From contig NZ_CAMLJP010000033.1 in the NCBI RefSeq assembly GCF_946480385.1, positions 1-52,993 on the forward strand: a DNA stretch of 52,993 nt, given 5' to 3'. Below are positions 1-7,497 of the stretch, one piece after another. A program made the position numbers and the translations under genes. The stretch's first letter is position 1; each line of letters opens with the position of its first letter. This DNA comes from an uncultured Azospirillum sp. GTDB lineage: Bacteria > Pseudomonadota > Alphaproteobacteria > Azospirillales > Azospirillaceae. The notes below the pieces were generated by a model. That model saw nothing but the letters and a program-made list of their open reading frames with translations, did not search any database and was not told where the DNA came from.

Positions 1-320
1 ACCAGCCCGCCGGCACCCTGTCGGGCGGCCAGCAGCAGATCGTGGCGCTTGGTCGCGCGCTGATGGCGAAGCCGCGCCTGCTTCTGCTCGACGAACCCAG
101 CATGGGTCTGGCGCCGCTGCTGGTGGCGGAGATCTTCGACGCCGTGCAGCGGCTGAAGCGGGAGGGGACGACCATCCTGCTGGTGGAGCAGAACGCCCAT
201 GCGGCGCTCGCCATCGCCGACCGCGGCTATGTGATCGAGACCGGCGAGATCGTGCTGAGCGACAGCGGCGCAGCGCTGTTGAGCAACGAGCGGGTGCGGC
301 AGGCTTATCTGGGGCTGTGA
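1..320 (+). CDS. livF: Branched-chain amino acid ABC transporter ATP-binding protein (LivF-like), 3' part only
   Basis: This is the C-terminal third of an ABC ATPase whose start lies before the window; the open frame runs in from position 3. The ABC signature LSGGQQQ is visible at about 18-38, followed by the Walker B segment [11 protein letters not shown] and the H-loop region after [14 protein letters not shown]. The sequence SMGLAPLLV and the ending with RQAYLGL are typical of LivF, the cytoplasmic ATPase of high-affinity branched-chain amino acid or amide uptake systems. The partner genes livG, livH and livM would be expected upstream, outside the window. The gene ends with TGA 51 bases before maiA. 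LivF-type ATPases also serve urea and amide importers, so the substrate is not fixed. Confidence 0.88.
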   Translation, partial: QPAGTLSGGQQQIVALGRALMAKPRLLLLDEPSMGLAPLLVAEIFDAVQRLKREGTTILLVEQNAHAALAIADRGYVIETGEIVLSDSGAALLSNERVRQAYLGL

Positions 321-371
321 TTAGGATCTGACGCAACACCATCGCCGCGACACATCAACGGACCCGAACCC

Positions 372-1022
372 GTGAAACTGCACACCTATTTCCGTTCCTC
401 CGCCGCCTATCGCGTGCGCATCGCCCTGAATCTGAAGGGGCTGGCGCCGGAGCAGGCCTTCGTCCATCTGAGCAAGGGCGAGCAGGCCAAGCCGCCCTAT
501 TCCGATCTCAACCCGCAGCATCTGGTGCCGGCGCTGGAGGTCGATGGGCCGGACGGGCACCATGTGCTGACCCAGTCGCTCGCTATCATCGAATATCTGG
601 ATGAGACGCACCCGACCCCGGCGCTGCTGCCGGCCGATGCGCTGGGCCGTGCGCGGGTGCGGGCCCTGGCGCTGGCGGTGGCCTGCGACGTCCATCCGCT
701 GAACAATCTGCGGGTGCTGAAGCATTTGAAGACGATGGGTCACAGTCAGGAGGAGGTCGACGGCTGGTACCGGCACTGGATCGCCGTCGGACTGACCGCG
801 CTGGAGGCGCAGTTGGCTGGCGATCCGCGCACCGGGCGCTTCTGCCATGGCGACGAACCCGGACTGGCCGACATCCTGCTGGTGCCGCAGATGGCGAACG
901 CCCGCCGGTTCAATTGCCCGCTGGACGGTTTTCCCACCCTGCTGCGCATCGACGAGTCCTGCCGCGCCCTGCCGGCCTTCGCCGCCGCCGCGCCCGACCG
1001 CCAGCCGGACGCGGAAGCCTGA
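372..1022 (+). CDS. maiA: Maleylacetoacetate isomerase (zeta-class glutathione S-transferase)
   Basis: A 216-residue glutathione S-transferase-fold protein. The N-terminal thioredoxin-like domain carries the zeta-class signature SSAAYRVRIALNLKG at residues 9-23 and the glutathione-contact motif TQSLAIIEYLDE near residue 60. The rest is the all-helical C-terminal domain. The family isomerises maleylacetoacetate to fumarylacetoacetate in tyrosine and phenylalanine degradation using glutathione, in the cytoplasm. The start is GTG at 372, which puts the family motif at the usual distance from the N terminus. No hmgA or fahA gene is adjacent, so the pathway is inferred from the family alone. The ABC gene upstream is on the same strand and could be co-transcribed. 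Confidence 0.87.
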   Translation: MKLHTYFRSSAAYRVRIALNLKGLAPEQAFVHLSKGEQAKPPYSDLNPQHLVPALEVDGPDGHHVLTQSLAIIEYLDETHPTPALLPADALGRARVRALALAVACDVHPLNNLRVLKHLKTMGHSQEEVDGWYRHWIAVGLTALEAQLAGDPRTGRFCHGDEPGLADILLVPQMANARRFNCPLDGFPTLLRIDESCRALPAFAAAAPDRQPDAEA

Positions 1023-1162
1023 TCCGACGCCCGCCACGCGCGCATCACGCCCGCCTTTTGTCCCCGGCAGAACACATCCCCGCCCGTTGGTGTTAGCGGT
1101 TTCGCGACACCCTTCCGTGGTATAGAGGTAGCCGGAAATCGAGTGGGGACGGCGGCCGGACG

Positions 1163-3715
1163 ATGTTGGGCAACTTTTCTTCGATGGCGTACGACCTTGC
1201 CGAGAACATCGCGGCAAGCGCCTTCGTCGTTCTCGCCTATACCTTCCTGATCCGCCGCTCCGACGGTTGGCGGCTGAACACCCGCCAGATCGTCTTTGGC
1301 GCGGTGATGGCGCTGACCGCCGCTTTCTCCATGGTCCACCCGATCCATATCGGGCCGGGCATCTTCATCGACGCTCGCACGCCGCTGATCGGGCTCAGCG
1401 CCCTGTTCGGCGGCCCGCTGTCCGCCGCCATCACCGCCGCGACGGTCGCCGGCTACCGCCTCTATCTGGGTGGGGCGGGTATGGAGGCGGGCGTCGCCAA
1501 CGCGTTGTTGTCTTTCCTGACCGGCGTCGGCTTCGCGATGTGGGTGAAGCGGCGCGACGTGGTCCTCGGCGCCGTGTCGTTGCTGGGCTTCGGTCTGCTG
1601 CTGACGCTGGTGTCGCTGCTGACCCTGCTGCTGCTGCCGACTCTGGATCTGGCGCTGCAGGTGGGACAGCGCACCGCACCGCCGCTGTTGGCCATCGTTC
1701 CGCTCGGCACCCTGTTCCTGGGCGGCCTGCTGCTGCGCGAACAGCGCCAGCACGATGCCGAACGGCGGCTGGGGGAGAGCGAGGCGCGTTACCGCCTGCT
1801 GGCCGACAACGCCACCGACATGATCCTGGAGATGAAGGCGGACGGGGCGGTGCGCTATCTGTCGCCGTCGGTGCGCGACATCCTGGGCCATGATCCGGCG
1901 GAGATCGTCGGCCGTGCCCCGGCAACCCTGCTGCACCCCGACGATGTGGACAGCGCGGCGACGGCATTCGCCGGCATGAAGCCGGGCTCGCCTCCCGTTA
2001 CCTTCACCCACCGGCTGCGCCACCGCGACGGCCATTATTTGTGGGTCGAATCCAGCATGCGCCCGGCGGTGGGGGCCGACGGCGAATTCGTGGTGGTCGG
2101 TGTCGTCCGCGACGTGACCGAGCGCAAGCGCTATGAGGAGGAGCTGTCCGCCGCCCGCGCCGAGGCGGAGGCGGCCAACCGCGTAAAGTCCGAGTTCCTG
2201 GCTTCGATGAGCCACGAGATCCGCACGCCGCTGAACGGCGTCATCGGCTTCGCCGACCTGCTGCTGGGCACCGACCTTTCGGCCGAACAGCGCCAGTATG
2301 TGGCGCTCCAGCGCGAGGCCGGGCGCGGGCTGCTGGCGATCATCGGCGATATCCTGGATTACTCGAAGATCGAGGCCGGCAAGCTGGAGCTGGAGGAGCG
2401 CGCCTTCGATCTGCACCGGCTGCTGCGCGACTGCCGTGATCTGATGAGCAACGCCGCCTCGCAGAAGGGGCTGCTGCTGCAGCTGTCGCTGGGCGGCACC
2501 GTGCCGCGCCATGTCCATGGCGACGAGGCGCGCATCCGCCAGATCTTGCTGAACCTCGTCGGCAACGCGGTGAAGTTCACCGAACGCGGGTCGGTTCTGG
2601 TATCGGCCGGGCTGCTGTCGGCGGAGGACGGCGAGGGGGCGCCGGTCCTGCTGCGCTTCTCCGTCAGCGACACCGGCCCCGGCATCGCGTCGGCCGAACA
2701 GGCCAACCTGTTCCAGCGCTTCAGCCAGGGTGACCGGTCCACCACCCGGCGCTATGGCGGCACCGGGCTCGGCCTCATCATCTCGAAACAGCTGTCGGAG
2801 CTGATGGGCGGGCGGATCGGCGTGCAGAGCAGTCCGGGCGTCGGCAGCACCTTCTGGTTCGAACTGCCGCTGCCGGTCGCCGCCGCACCGGGGCTGGCTG
2901 CCGAACGCCGGGAGGCGTCGTCGACGCGCAGCGCCCGCATCCTGCTGGCCGAAGACGTGCCGATGAACCAGATCGTCACCTCTTCCATCCTCTGCAAGGC
3001 TGGCCATACCGTCGAGGTGGTGGAGGACGGCGTGCTGGCGGTCGAGGCGATGCGCAAGGGCGAGTTCGACCTCGTCCTGATGGACATGCAGATGCCGCGC
3101 ATGGACGGCTTGCAGGCGACCGCGGCGATCCGTCAGCTTGGCGGGCGGCGGGGGGTCGTGCCCATCATCGCGCTGACCGCCAATGCGCTGACCGATCAGC
3201 TGCAGCTTTGCCTGGATGTCGGCATGAACGACCATGTGACCAAACCGATCGAGCGCGACACCCTGCTGTCGGCGGTCGACCGCTGGCTCGATGCCGGGGC
3301 GGACGGCGCCCTGGACGACGCGGCCGTGCTGGCCGGGGTGGCTCCGGTCTCCGACAGTCCGCCGGTGCTGAACCTCGCGACGCTGGACACGCTGGTCCAA
3401 ACGCTGGGCGCCGAGGTGCTGCCCCGCTTCGTCAATGGGACACTGGCCGAGCTGGCCCTGCGCGCCGACCGCATCAGCGAGGCGGAGACGATGAAGGCCG
3501 CGGCGGCCGACGCCCACGCCATGGTGTCGCTGGCCGGCAATGTCGGCTTGCTGGAACTGTCGCGCATCGCCCGCAGGCTGCAGCATGCCTGCGAGCAGGA
3601 TCGGCCGGACGCCGCGATGCTGAAGGCCGAGCTGCGCGACGCCGTCAACCGCGCCTCCGCCGCGCTTCAGGCGGCGCTGCCCACGCTGGGCGTGGCGGTG
3701 GAGACGGCGCGCTGA
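1163..3715 (+). CDS. Hybrid sensor histidine kinase: 5TMR-LYT membrane sensor, PAS, HisKA, HATPase, receiver, Hpt
   Basis: An 850-residue membrane hybrid kinase. Residues 1-192 hold five to six hydrophobic segments with the RTPLIGLSALFGGPLSA region typical of the 5TM-5TMR_LYT receptor found in LytS-like kinases. A PAS domain follows at about 208-321. HisKA has the phospho-acceptor in MSHEIRTPLNG (His351). The HATPase domain has the N-box NLVGNAVKF and the G-boxes DTGPGIAS and GGTGLGL. A receiver domain at about 591-709 has its acceptor in LVLMDMQMPRMDG (Asp641). A C-terminal Hpt-like region contains ADAHAMVSLAGNVG (His785). All phosphorelay residues are therefore present in one chain. No response regulator is adjacent, so the output is unknown. 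The ligand of the sensor is also unknown. Confidence 0.9.
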   Translation: MLGNFSSMAYDLAENIAASAFVVLAYTFLIRRSDGWRLNTRQIVFGAVMALTAAFSMVHPIHIGPGIFIDARTPLIGLSALFGGPLSAAITAATVAGYRLYLGGAGMEAGVANALLSFLTGVGFAMWVKRRDVVLGAVSLLGFGLLLTLVSLLTLLLLPTLDLALQVGQRTAPPLLAIVPLGTLFLGGLLLREQRQHDAERRLGESEARYRLLADNATDMILEMKADGAVRYLSPSVRDILGHDPAEIVGRAPATLLHPDDVDSAATAFAGMKPGSPPVTFTHRLRHRDGHYLWVESSMRPAVGADGEFVVVGVVRDVTERKRYEEELSAARAEAEAANRVKSEFLASMSHEIRTPLNGVIGFADLLLGTDLSAEQRQYVALQREAGRGLLAIIGDILDYSKIEAGKLELEERAFDLHRLLRDCRDLMSNAASQKGLLLQLSLGGTVPRHVHGDEARIRQILLNLVGNAVKFTERGSVLVSAGLLSAEDGEGAPVLLRFSVSDTGPGIASAEQANLFQRFSQGDRSTTRRYGGTGLGLIISKQLSELMGGRIGVQSSPGVGSTFWFELPLPVAAAPGLAAERREASSTRSARILLAEDVPMNQIVTSSILCKAGHTVEVVEDGVLAVEAMRKGEFDLVLMDMQMPRMDGLQATAAIRQLGGRRGVVPIIALTANALTDQLQLCLDVGMNDHVTKPIERDTLLSAVDRWLDAGADGALDDAAVLAGVAPVSDSPPVLNLATLDTLVQTLGAEVLPRFVNGTLAELALRADRISEAETMKAAAADAHAMVSLAGNVGLLELSRIARRLQHACEQDRPDAAMLKAELRDAVNRASAALQAALPTLGVAVETAR

Positions 3716-3728
3716 GGATCTCTTCTAA

Positions 3729-3756
3729 CGGTTGATGATCAGCGGTTGACGATCAG
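3729..3756. repeat. 14-bp tandem duplication across the stop codon of the EamA gene
   Basis: CGGTTGATGATCAG at 3729-3742 is followed immediately by CGGTTGACGATCAG at 3743-3756, with one mismatch. The second copy contains the last codons and stop of the minus-strand EamA gene. The first copy lies just past the stop and would encode the same residues. Confidence 0.9.
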
Positions 3757-4689
3757 GGCGACGCCGGCCACGGCGACCGCGGCGCCGACCCAGGCGCCCA
3801 GCGCCGGGCGCTGCCCAGTCAGCAGCCACATCATCGGCAGGATCAGGACGGGGCTCAGGGCCGACAGGGTGGCGACCACACCGGCATTGCCATGGGCCAG
3901 CCCGACCAGCAGCAGCGTCATACCCAGCCCGACGCCCAGCAGCCCGTTGCCGGCGATCTGCAGCATCAGCTTCGGCGTCAGCCCGCGCGGCAGCAGCAGG
4001 CCACCCAGCATCCCGCCGAAAACTCCGCCGGGCAGCCCGCCGCCCGCCACCGCCGCACCGCCGCCGCGGATCGCCGACAGGGCGCCGATCGCCGTGAACA
4101 TCAGCGCCGCCGTGGTGACCCGCACCGCGGCCGAGGCGATCGGGTCGGCGCCCGCCGCCATCACCGGCTTGGCGATGATCGAGCCGGCGGCCTGCCCGAC
4201 CGCCGCCAGCAGGCAGACCGACACGCCGGCCAGCAGGCTGCCCTGGATCGCCTCCCAGCTGTGGGTGGAGCCGGAGCGCAGAGCCACCGCCAGCATAACC
4301 CCCAGCGTGACCAGCGCCACGCCCAGGACGGTCCAGGGCCCCAGCGCCTCTCCCAGCAGGGCATAGGCGAGCAGGGCGGTCAGCGGCGCGTTGGCGGCGT
4401 AGATCACCACGTTGCGGCGCGGTCCCAGCCGGCTGAGAGACCAGAACAGTGCCATGTCTCCCACCACGATCCCCAGCAGCCCCGACAGCGCCAGCGTCAG
4501 CGCCGATCCCGTATCCAGCGTCTGCCAGCCGCCCATCAGCGTCGTGGCGATCAGCAGGGCGGTGGCGACGATGGTCAGCCGCACGCGGTTGAAGGCGATG
4601 GAGCCGAGCACCCTCACCGGTCCGATGGCGATCAGGCCGCCCGCGGCCCAGCACAGCGCCGCGCCCAGCGCGGCCATGTTGGCGATCAT
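3739..4689 (-). CDS. EamA/DMT-superfamily transporter
   Basis: A 316-residue integral membrane protein made almost entirely of hydrophobic helices, about ten by eye, with the internal duplication usual for EamA (DMT) exporters. Features visible include the N-terminal LGAALCWAAGG segment, the first-repeat ending GEALGPWTVLGVALVTLGV and the second-repeat ending GQRPALGAWVGAAVAVAGV, which match the paired EamA repeats. The family exports amino acids, metabolites or nucleotide sugars across the inner membrane; the substrate cannot be read from sequence. The start is ATG at 4689; a second ATG four codons in (4677) is an alternative. It converges with the hybrid kinase upstream and is divergent from the secreted protein at 4894. 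Confidence 0.85.
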   Translation of the reverse strand: MIANMAALGAALCWAAGGLIAIGPVRVLGSIAFNRVRLTIVATALLIATTLMGGWQTLDTGSALTLALSGLLGIVVGDMALFWSLSRLGPRRNVVIYAANAPLTALLAYALLGEALGPWTVLGVALVTLGVMLAVALRSGSTHSWEAIQGSLLAGVSVCLLAAVGQAAGSIIAKPVMAAGADPIASAAVRVTTAALMFTAIGALSAIRGGGAAVAGGGLPGGVFGGMLGGLLLPRGLTPKLMLQIAGNGLLGVGLGMTLLLVGLAHGNAGVVATLSALSPVLILPMMWLLTGQRPALGAWVGAAVAVAGVALIVNR

Positions 4690-4893
4690 GATGGAAAAAT
4701 GAACCGATGGTTGAGGATGGGGACCTGCACTCTACAGCCGACGCACGCTGCCCGCGAAATGAGCAAGATGCATGGCGGGGCCGATCTTCCGTCCGTCCGC
4801 CGGAACCGTGCCCCTCCCCCTGCCGTTGATTCGGTCGGAACACGCCTCTTGTGGCATTGCCGATACGGGGCCGATACGAGGAGCACGCGACCG

Positions 4894-5475
4894 ATGCGGA
4901 CAGATTTCATAATGCTTGGCACCGTCGCCCCCGTCGCCCTGCTCGTGGCGGCCGGATTTCTCACCATCCAGCCGGCGGCGGCCCAGACGGCAGGAGCGGC
5001 ACCGGCAGGCTGCGCCGCGATGGTCGAGCAGTTCGCCGCCGACCAGGGGCTGTCGACCGAACCGCCGCCGGTGGCCGTCCCCGGCACCGCCGCACCCGGC
5101 CTGTCCGGCTCCTCGCCGCGCGGGGAGGTGGGATCGGGCGTCAGCAGCGGCGAGCTGGCGCAGTCCGGCGGCATGGTGGCGCCGCCCGCCGTCGGCGATC
5201 AGGCGGTGATCGAACCGCCGGCCATCGGCAGCAACATGCCGACCGCCCCTGCGGTCAGTCCGCAGGCGAATTCGCGCGCAAAGCCGGACAGCGGGCCGGG
5301 CGGCTCGGGCGGCGTCGACGGTCTGATGGGGCAGGCGGCGCGGAACGCCCAGCTGGAATCGCTGGTCACCGCAGCACGCAGCGCCGCCCGCGACGGCGAC
5401 GAGACCCGCTGCATGAACAGCCTGAACGACGCCCGCCGCCTGTCGCGGACGGCACCCGGCGGCCATGGCGACTGA
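4894..5475 (+). CDS. Secreted protein of unknown function, low-complexity
   Basis: A 193-residue protein. The chosen ATG at 4894 is preceded by GAGGAGC at a normal spacing and gives a clear signal peptide: MRTDFIMLG, a hydrophobic core, then a probable cleavage after AAAQ near residue 32. Starts further upstream would add about 300 residues of low-complexity sequence antisense to the EamA gene and are rejected. The mature part is rich in Pro, Ala, Gly and Ser, with a short helical C terminus (NAQLESLVTAARSAARDGDE) containing one Cys (ETRCMNSLNDARR). Two Cys are visible in the mature protein, so a disulfide is possible. I recognise no family. It is likely periplasmic or exported. Confidence 0.65.
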   Translation: MRTDFIMLGTVAPVALLVAAGFLTIQPAAAQTAGAAPAGCAAMVEQFAADQGLSTEPPPVAVPGTAAPGLSGSSPRGEVGSGVSSGELAQSGGMVAPPAVGDQAVIEPPAIGSNMPTAPAVSPQANSRAKPDSGPGGSGGVDGLMGQAARNAQLESLVTAARSAARDGDETRCMNSLNDARRLSRTAPGGHGD

Positions 5476-5512
5476 ACGGGCCGACGGTACTCCGAAATTT
5501 AAGGAGCGATGC

Positions 5513-5713
5513 ATGACGTCAAGTCTTGGACCTTATCCGCCTTCGCCGCCGCGCGAACCGCCCCTGCCCGGCGAGCCGCCGCCGGTGCCGGGCGATCCGT
5601 CGCGCCCGCCGTTGGGGGAGCCGCCGGGACCGATCCCGGTTCCGCCGCGCGAACCGCCGCCGGTCCCCGATCGTCTGGCTACAGACCAGCTTATGGACCG
5701 CCTGATGGGCTGA
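5513..5713 (+). CDS. Proline-rich microprotein, 66 residues
   Basis: ATG at 5513 sits six bases after a strong AAGGAG (5501-5506). The product is about 40 percent proline, built from repeated PPREPPLP / PPREPPPVP / GEPP modules, with a non-repetitive tail ending LATDQLMDRLMG. Third codon positions are mostly G or C in this frame, which supports real coding. A competing ATG at 5509 in another frame is open through to the cold-shock gene, but it lies only two bases from the ribosome site and uses poorer codons. No signal peptide or membrane segment is seen. I know no family for it. It follows the secreted protein by 37 bases and may share its transcript. Confidence 0.5.
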   Translation: MTSSLGPYPPSPPREPPLPGEPPPVPGDPSRPPLGEPPGPIPVPPREPPPVPDRLATDQLMDRLMG

Positions 5714-5750
5714 TGACCGCCCGCACGGGCATCACAGACGCGATTTCACA

Positions 5751-5874
5751 GCCCGTCCGGCCTATTCGGAGCGGTCCCGACTTGCCAAGAGCGCCCGGAC
5801 GGGCGATGTGTCAGGGGTTGGCGTCCGCCGGTCCAGAAGTTGGCCGGCATGGGCGCCGCTTCTGTTTGCCGGAG
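5751..5874 (+). promoter_or_regulatory. Structured leader of the double cold-shock gene
   Basis: GCCCGTCCGG (5751-5760) pairs perfectly with CCGGACGGGC (5795-5804). A second hairpin pairs CCGGCA (5844-5849) with TGCCGG (5867-5872), and its right arm overlaps the ribosome site GGAG (5871-5874) of the gene starting at 5887. The first hairpin could also be a terminator for the upstream small genes, but no T-run follows it. A role in temperature-dependent translation is inference from the downstream gene family. Confidence 0.45.
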
Positions 5875-5886
5875 TTCGGGTTTCCC

Positions 5887-6636
5887 ATGCACAATCAGCC
5901 GCCCCGCAGCCACGTCTATCGCCAGCCCAACGTCGTCGCCACCCAGGTGACGGCCACCGTGAAATGGTTCAACCCCGAACGCGGCTACGGCTTCGTCAAG
6001 GTCGGCGACAGCGGCAAGGACGCCTTGCTGCCGGCCTCGCTCGTCGTGCCCGCCGGCCACACCACCCTGCCGGACGGCGCCACCGTCGTCGTCGACATCG
6101 TCGAGGACCGCAAGGGCCAGCAGGTTAGCGTCCTGCATTCCGTCGACCTCTCCACCGCCGCTCCCGCCCGTCCGCCGGCGCGCGACCGCGGCTTCGGAGA
6201 CCGGGGCGGCGACCGCGGCTTCGGCGACCGGGGGGATCGCGGGTTCGGGGCGCGTCGCGATGGCGGCGGACCGCGTGAGCGCAACTTCGGTGATCGGAAC
6301 TTCGGTGATCGGGGTGGCGACCGCGGCGGCTTCCAGGGCCGTGGGCCGGATCGCGGGTATCAGGACCGCGGCTTCCAAGACCGGGGCCAGGATCGCGGCC
6401 CGCGCCGGCCGCAGGCCAGCGGCCCGACCAGCGAGGTGGGCGCGACCGTGAAGTGGTTCAACGGGGGCAAGGGCTACGGCTTCGCGCAGCCCGACGACGG
6501 TGGGCGCGACGTCTTCATCCCCGCCCGTGCGCTGGAAAGCGCCGGCCTGCGGGGCCTCGACGACGGGCAGCGCGTGCGCATGACCATCCGACAGGGCGAA
6601 AAGGGGATGGAAGCGGTCAGCATCAAGGTCGAGTGA
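5887..6636 (+). CDS. Double cold-shock-domain protein with Arg/Gly-rich linker
   Basis: A 249-residue predicted RNA/DNA-binding protein. The first cold-shock domain (about 20-88) has TATVKWFNPERGYGFVKV; the second (about 184-249) has GATVKWFNGGKGYGFAQP. Both keep the KWFN and GYGF surface motifs, while the second motif is DALLP and DVFIP instead of the usual DVFVH. The linker at 100-175 is almost only D, R, G, F, N and Q in RGFGDRGG-type repeats, resembling RGG boxes that bind RNA. The start is ATG at 5887 with GGAG at 5871; the frame is open upstream but that part is not convincing. Tandem cold-shock proteins act as RNA chaperones or transcript antiterminators in the cytoplasm. Single-domain CspA is about 70 residues, so this is a fused, linker-expanded form. 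Confidence 0.87.
   Translation: MHNQPPRSHVYRQPNVVATQVTATVKWFNPERGYGFVKVGDSGKDALLPASLVVPAGHTTLPDGATVVVDIVEDRKGQQVSVLHSVDLSTAAPARPPARDRGFGDRGGDRGFGDRGDRGFGARRDGGGPRERNFGDRNFGDRGGDRGGFQGRGPDRGYQDRGFQDRGQDRGPRRPQASGPTSEVGATVKWFNGGKGYGFAQPDDGGRDVFIPARALESAGLRGLDDGQRVRMTIRQGEKGMEAVSIKVE
6181..6405 (+). repeat. Degenerate coding repeats for the RG-rich linker
   Basis: Imperfect tandem units based on CGCGGCTTCGGCGACCGG recur through this stretch and encode RGFGDRG, RNFGDR and RGFQDRG modules in the linker between the two cold-shock domains. Such repeats can gain or lose units by slippage while staying in frame. Confidence 0.75.
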
Positions 6637-6663
6637 CCGCTTCCCCGGCCTTAACGCCGGCCG

Positions 6664-6930
6664 TCAGCTGTCCGACGGCACCGAGGATTGGCCCAGATGC
6701 GCCGCCGCTTCCCGCTGGTTGCGGGCGGCGACGTCATCCGGGACCGCCAGCCCGGCTTCCGGGCTGTTGACATGGGGGCCGCCGGAGTTGCGGCGGTCCT
6801 CCTCTTCGATCTCGCGCACGGCCTGCGCCCAATGGTCGAGATGGCGGTGGTCGGGCCGCCCTTCCTGTTCCCAAAGCTGATAGGCCCGTTCACGGACCCG
6901 CGGGTCGTTGGGACCCAGAGTGTGTTCCAT
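6664..6930 (-). CDS. DUF2934 family protein
   Basis: An 88-residue acidic protein. The first half (DPRVRERAYQLWEQEGRP followed by DHWAQAVREI) is the DUF2934 pattern, a short helical domain common in alphaproteobacteria and of unknown function. The tail is hydrophilic and predicted disordered (residues 45-88, rich in D, E, N and S). There is no signal peptide or membrane segment. It converges with the cold-shock gene and is followed on the same strand by the CBS protein upstream (start 36 bases away), so the two probably form a small operon of stress-type proteins. Confidence 0.75.
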   Translation of the reverse strand: MEHTLGPNDPRVRERAYQLWEQEGRPDHRHLDHWAQAVREIEEEDRRNSGGPHVNSPEAGLAVPDDVAARNQREAAAHLGQSSVPSDS

Positions 6931-6966
6931 GATGGTCGGCTCCTGTCCTGATCGTGAAGGGGGCCG

Positions 6967-7401
6967 TCAGGTCCGGTCCGGCTGGGAGGGGGAGGAAATC
7001 CGTTCCAGCGCGTCCTGAACCGCCCGGTCGTTCTTGGCATCGGTGGCAAGGTCGCCCAGCGAGACGATGCCGGTCAGCCGGTCGTTGCGGTCCACCACCG
7101 GCACCCGCCGGACCTGCTGGCCGGCCATCAGTTCGGTCACGCTGCCGACCGGGTCGTCCTCGTAGCAATAGCGCGGGTTGGCGGTCATCACCTCCGACAC
7201 CTTGCAGCGGTCGGGCTGCTTCCCGGCGGAAATCGCCCGGACGGTGATGTCGCGGTCGGTCACCACGCCGACAAGATCCCGCCCATCGCAGACGGGAAGA
7301 ATGCCGACGTTCAACTGGTCCATCAATTGCGCGGCCCGGCGGATGCTGTCGTCGGGCCGTACCGTCTGCACGTCGCGGGTCATGATCTCGCGGATTTTCA
7401 T
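6967..7401 (-). CDS. CBS-domain pair protein
   Basis: A 144-residue protein of two CBS repeats. The first begins MKIREIMTRDVQTVRPDDSI and contains GILPVCDGRDLVGVVTDRDI; the second begins KVSEVMTANPRYCYEDDPV and contains VRRVPVVDRNDRLTGIVSLGDLA. Such stand-alone Bateman modules bind adenine nucleotides and act as cytoplasmic energy sensors, often in stress regulons. The start at 7401 has AGGAAG upstream and gives the canonical MKIREIMT N terminus; a longer form from 7434 adds 11 residues of no known type. It lies upstream of the DUF2934 gene on the same strand. Confidence 0.88.
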   Translation of the reverse strand: MKIREIMTRDVQTVRPDDSIRRAAQLMDQLNVGILPVCDGRDLVGVVTDRDITVRAISAGKQPDRCKVSEVMTANPRYCYEDDPVGSVTELMAGQQVRRVPVVDRNDRLTGIVSLGDLATDAKNDRAVQDALERISSPSQPDRT

Positions 7402-7497
7402 GCGGGAGCTTCCTGGAACAGTGGCGGAGGGCACGGTGGTGGAGGGGCGCGGTACTCCTGTCCCGTTCCCAACAGATGTGCCGGTCCGCCGTCCCGC

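Noticed and set aside
746..3586. A 946-codon open frame antisense to the first hybrid kinase
   Set aside because: It is rich in Arg, Gln, His and Ala as expected from the reverse of a GC-rich gene, has no domain, and the opposite strand encodes a complete kinase.
3892..4893. Extended N terminus for the secreted protein at 4894
   Set aside because: It runs antisense through the EamA gene with Gln/Arg/Ala-rich sequence; the ATG at 4894 has a ribosome site and a signal peptide.
5509..5886. A 126-codon N-terminal extension of the cold-shock protein from ATG 5509
   Set aside because: The ATG is only two bases from the ribosome site, codon third positions are poorer than in the 5513 frame, and the sequence has no domain.
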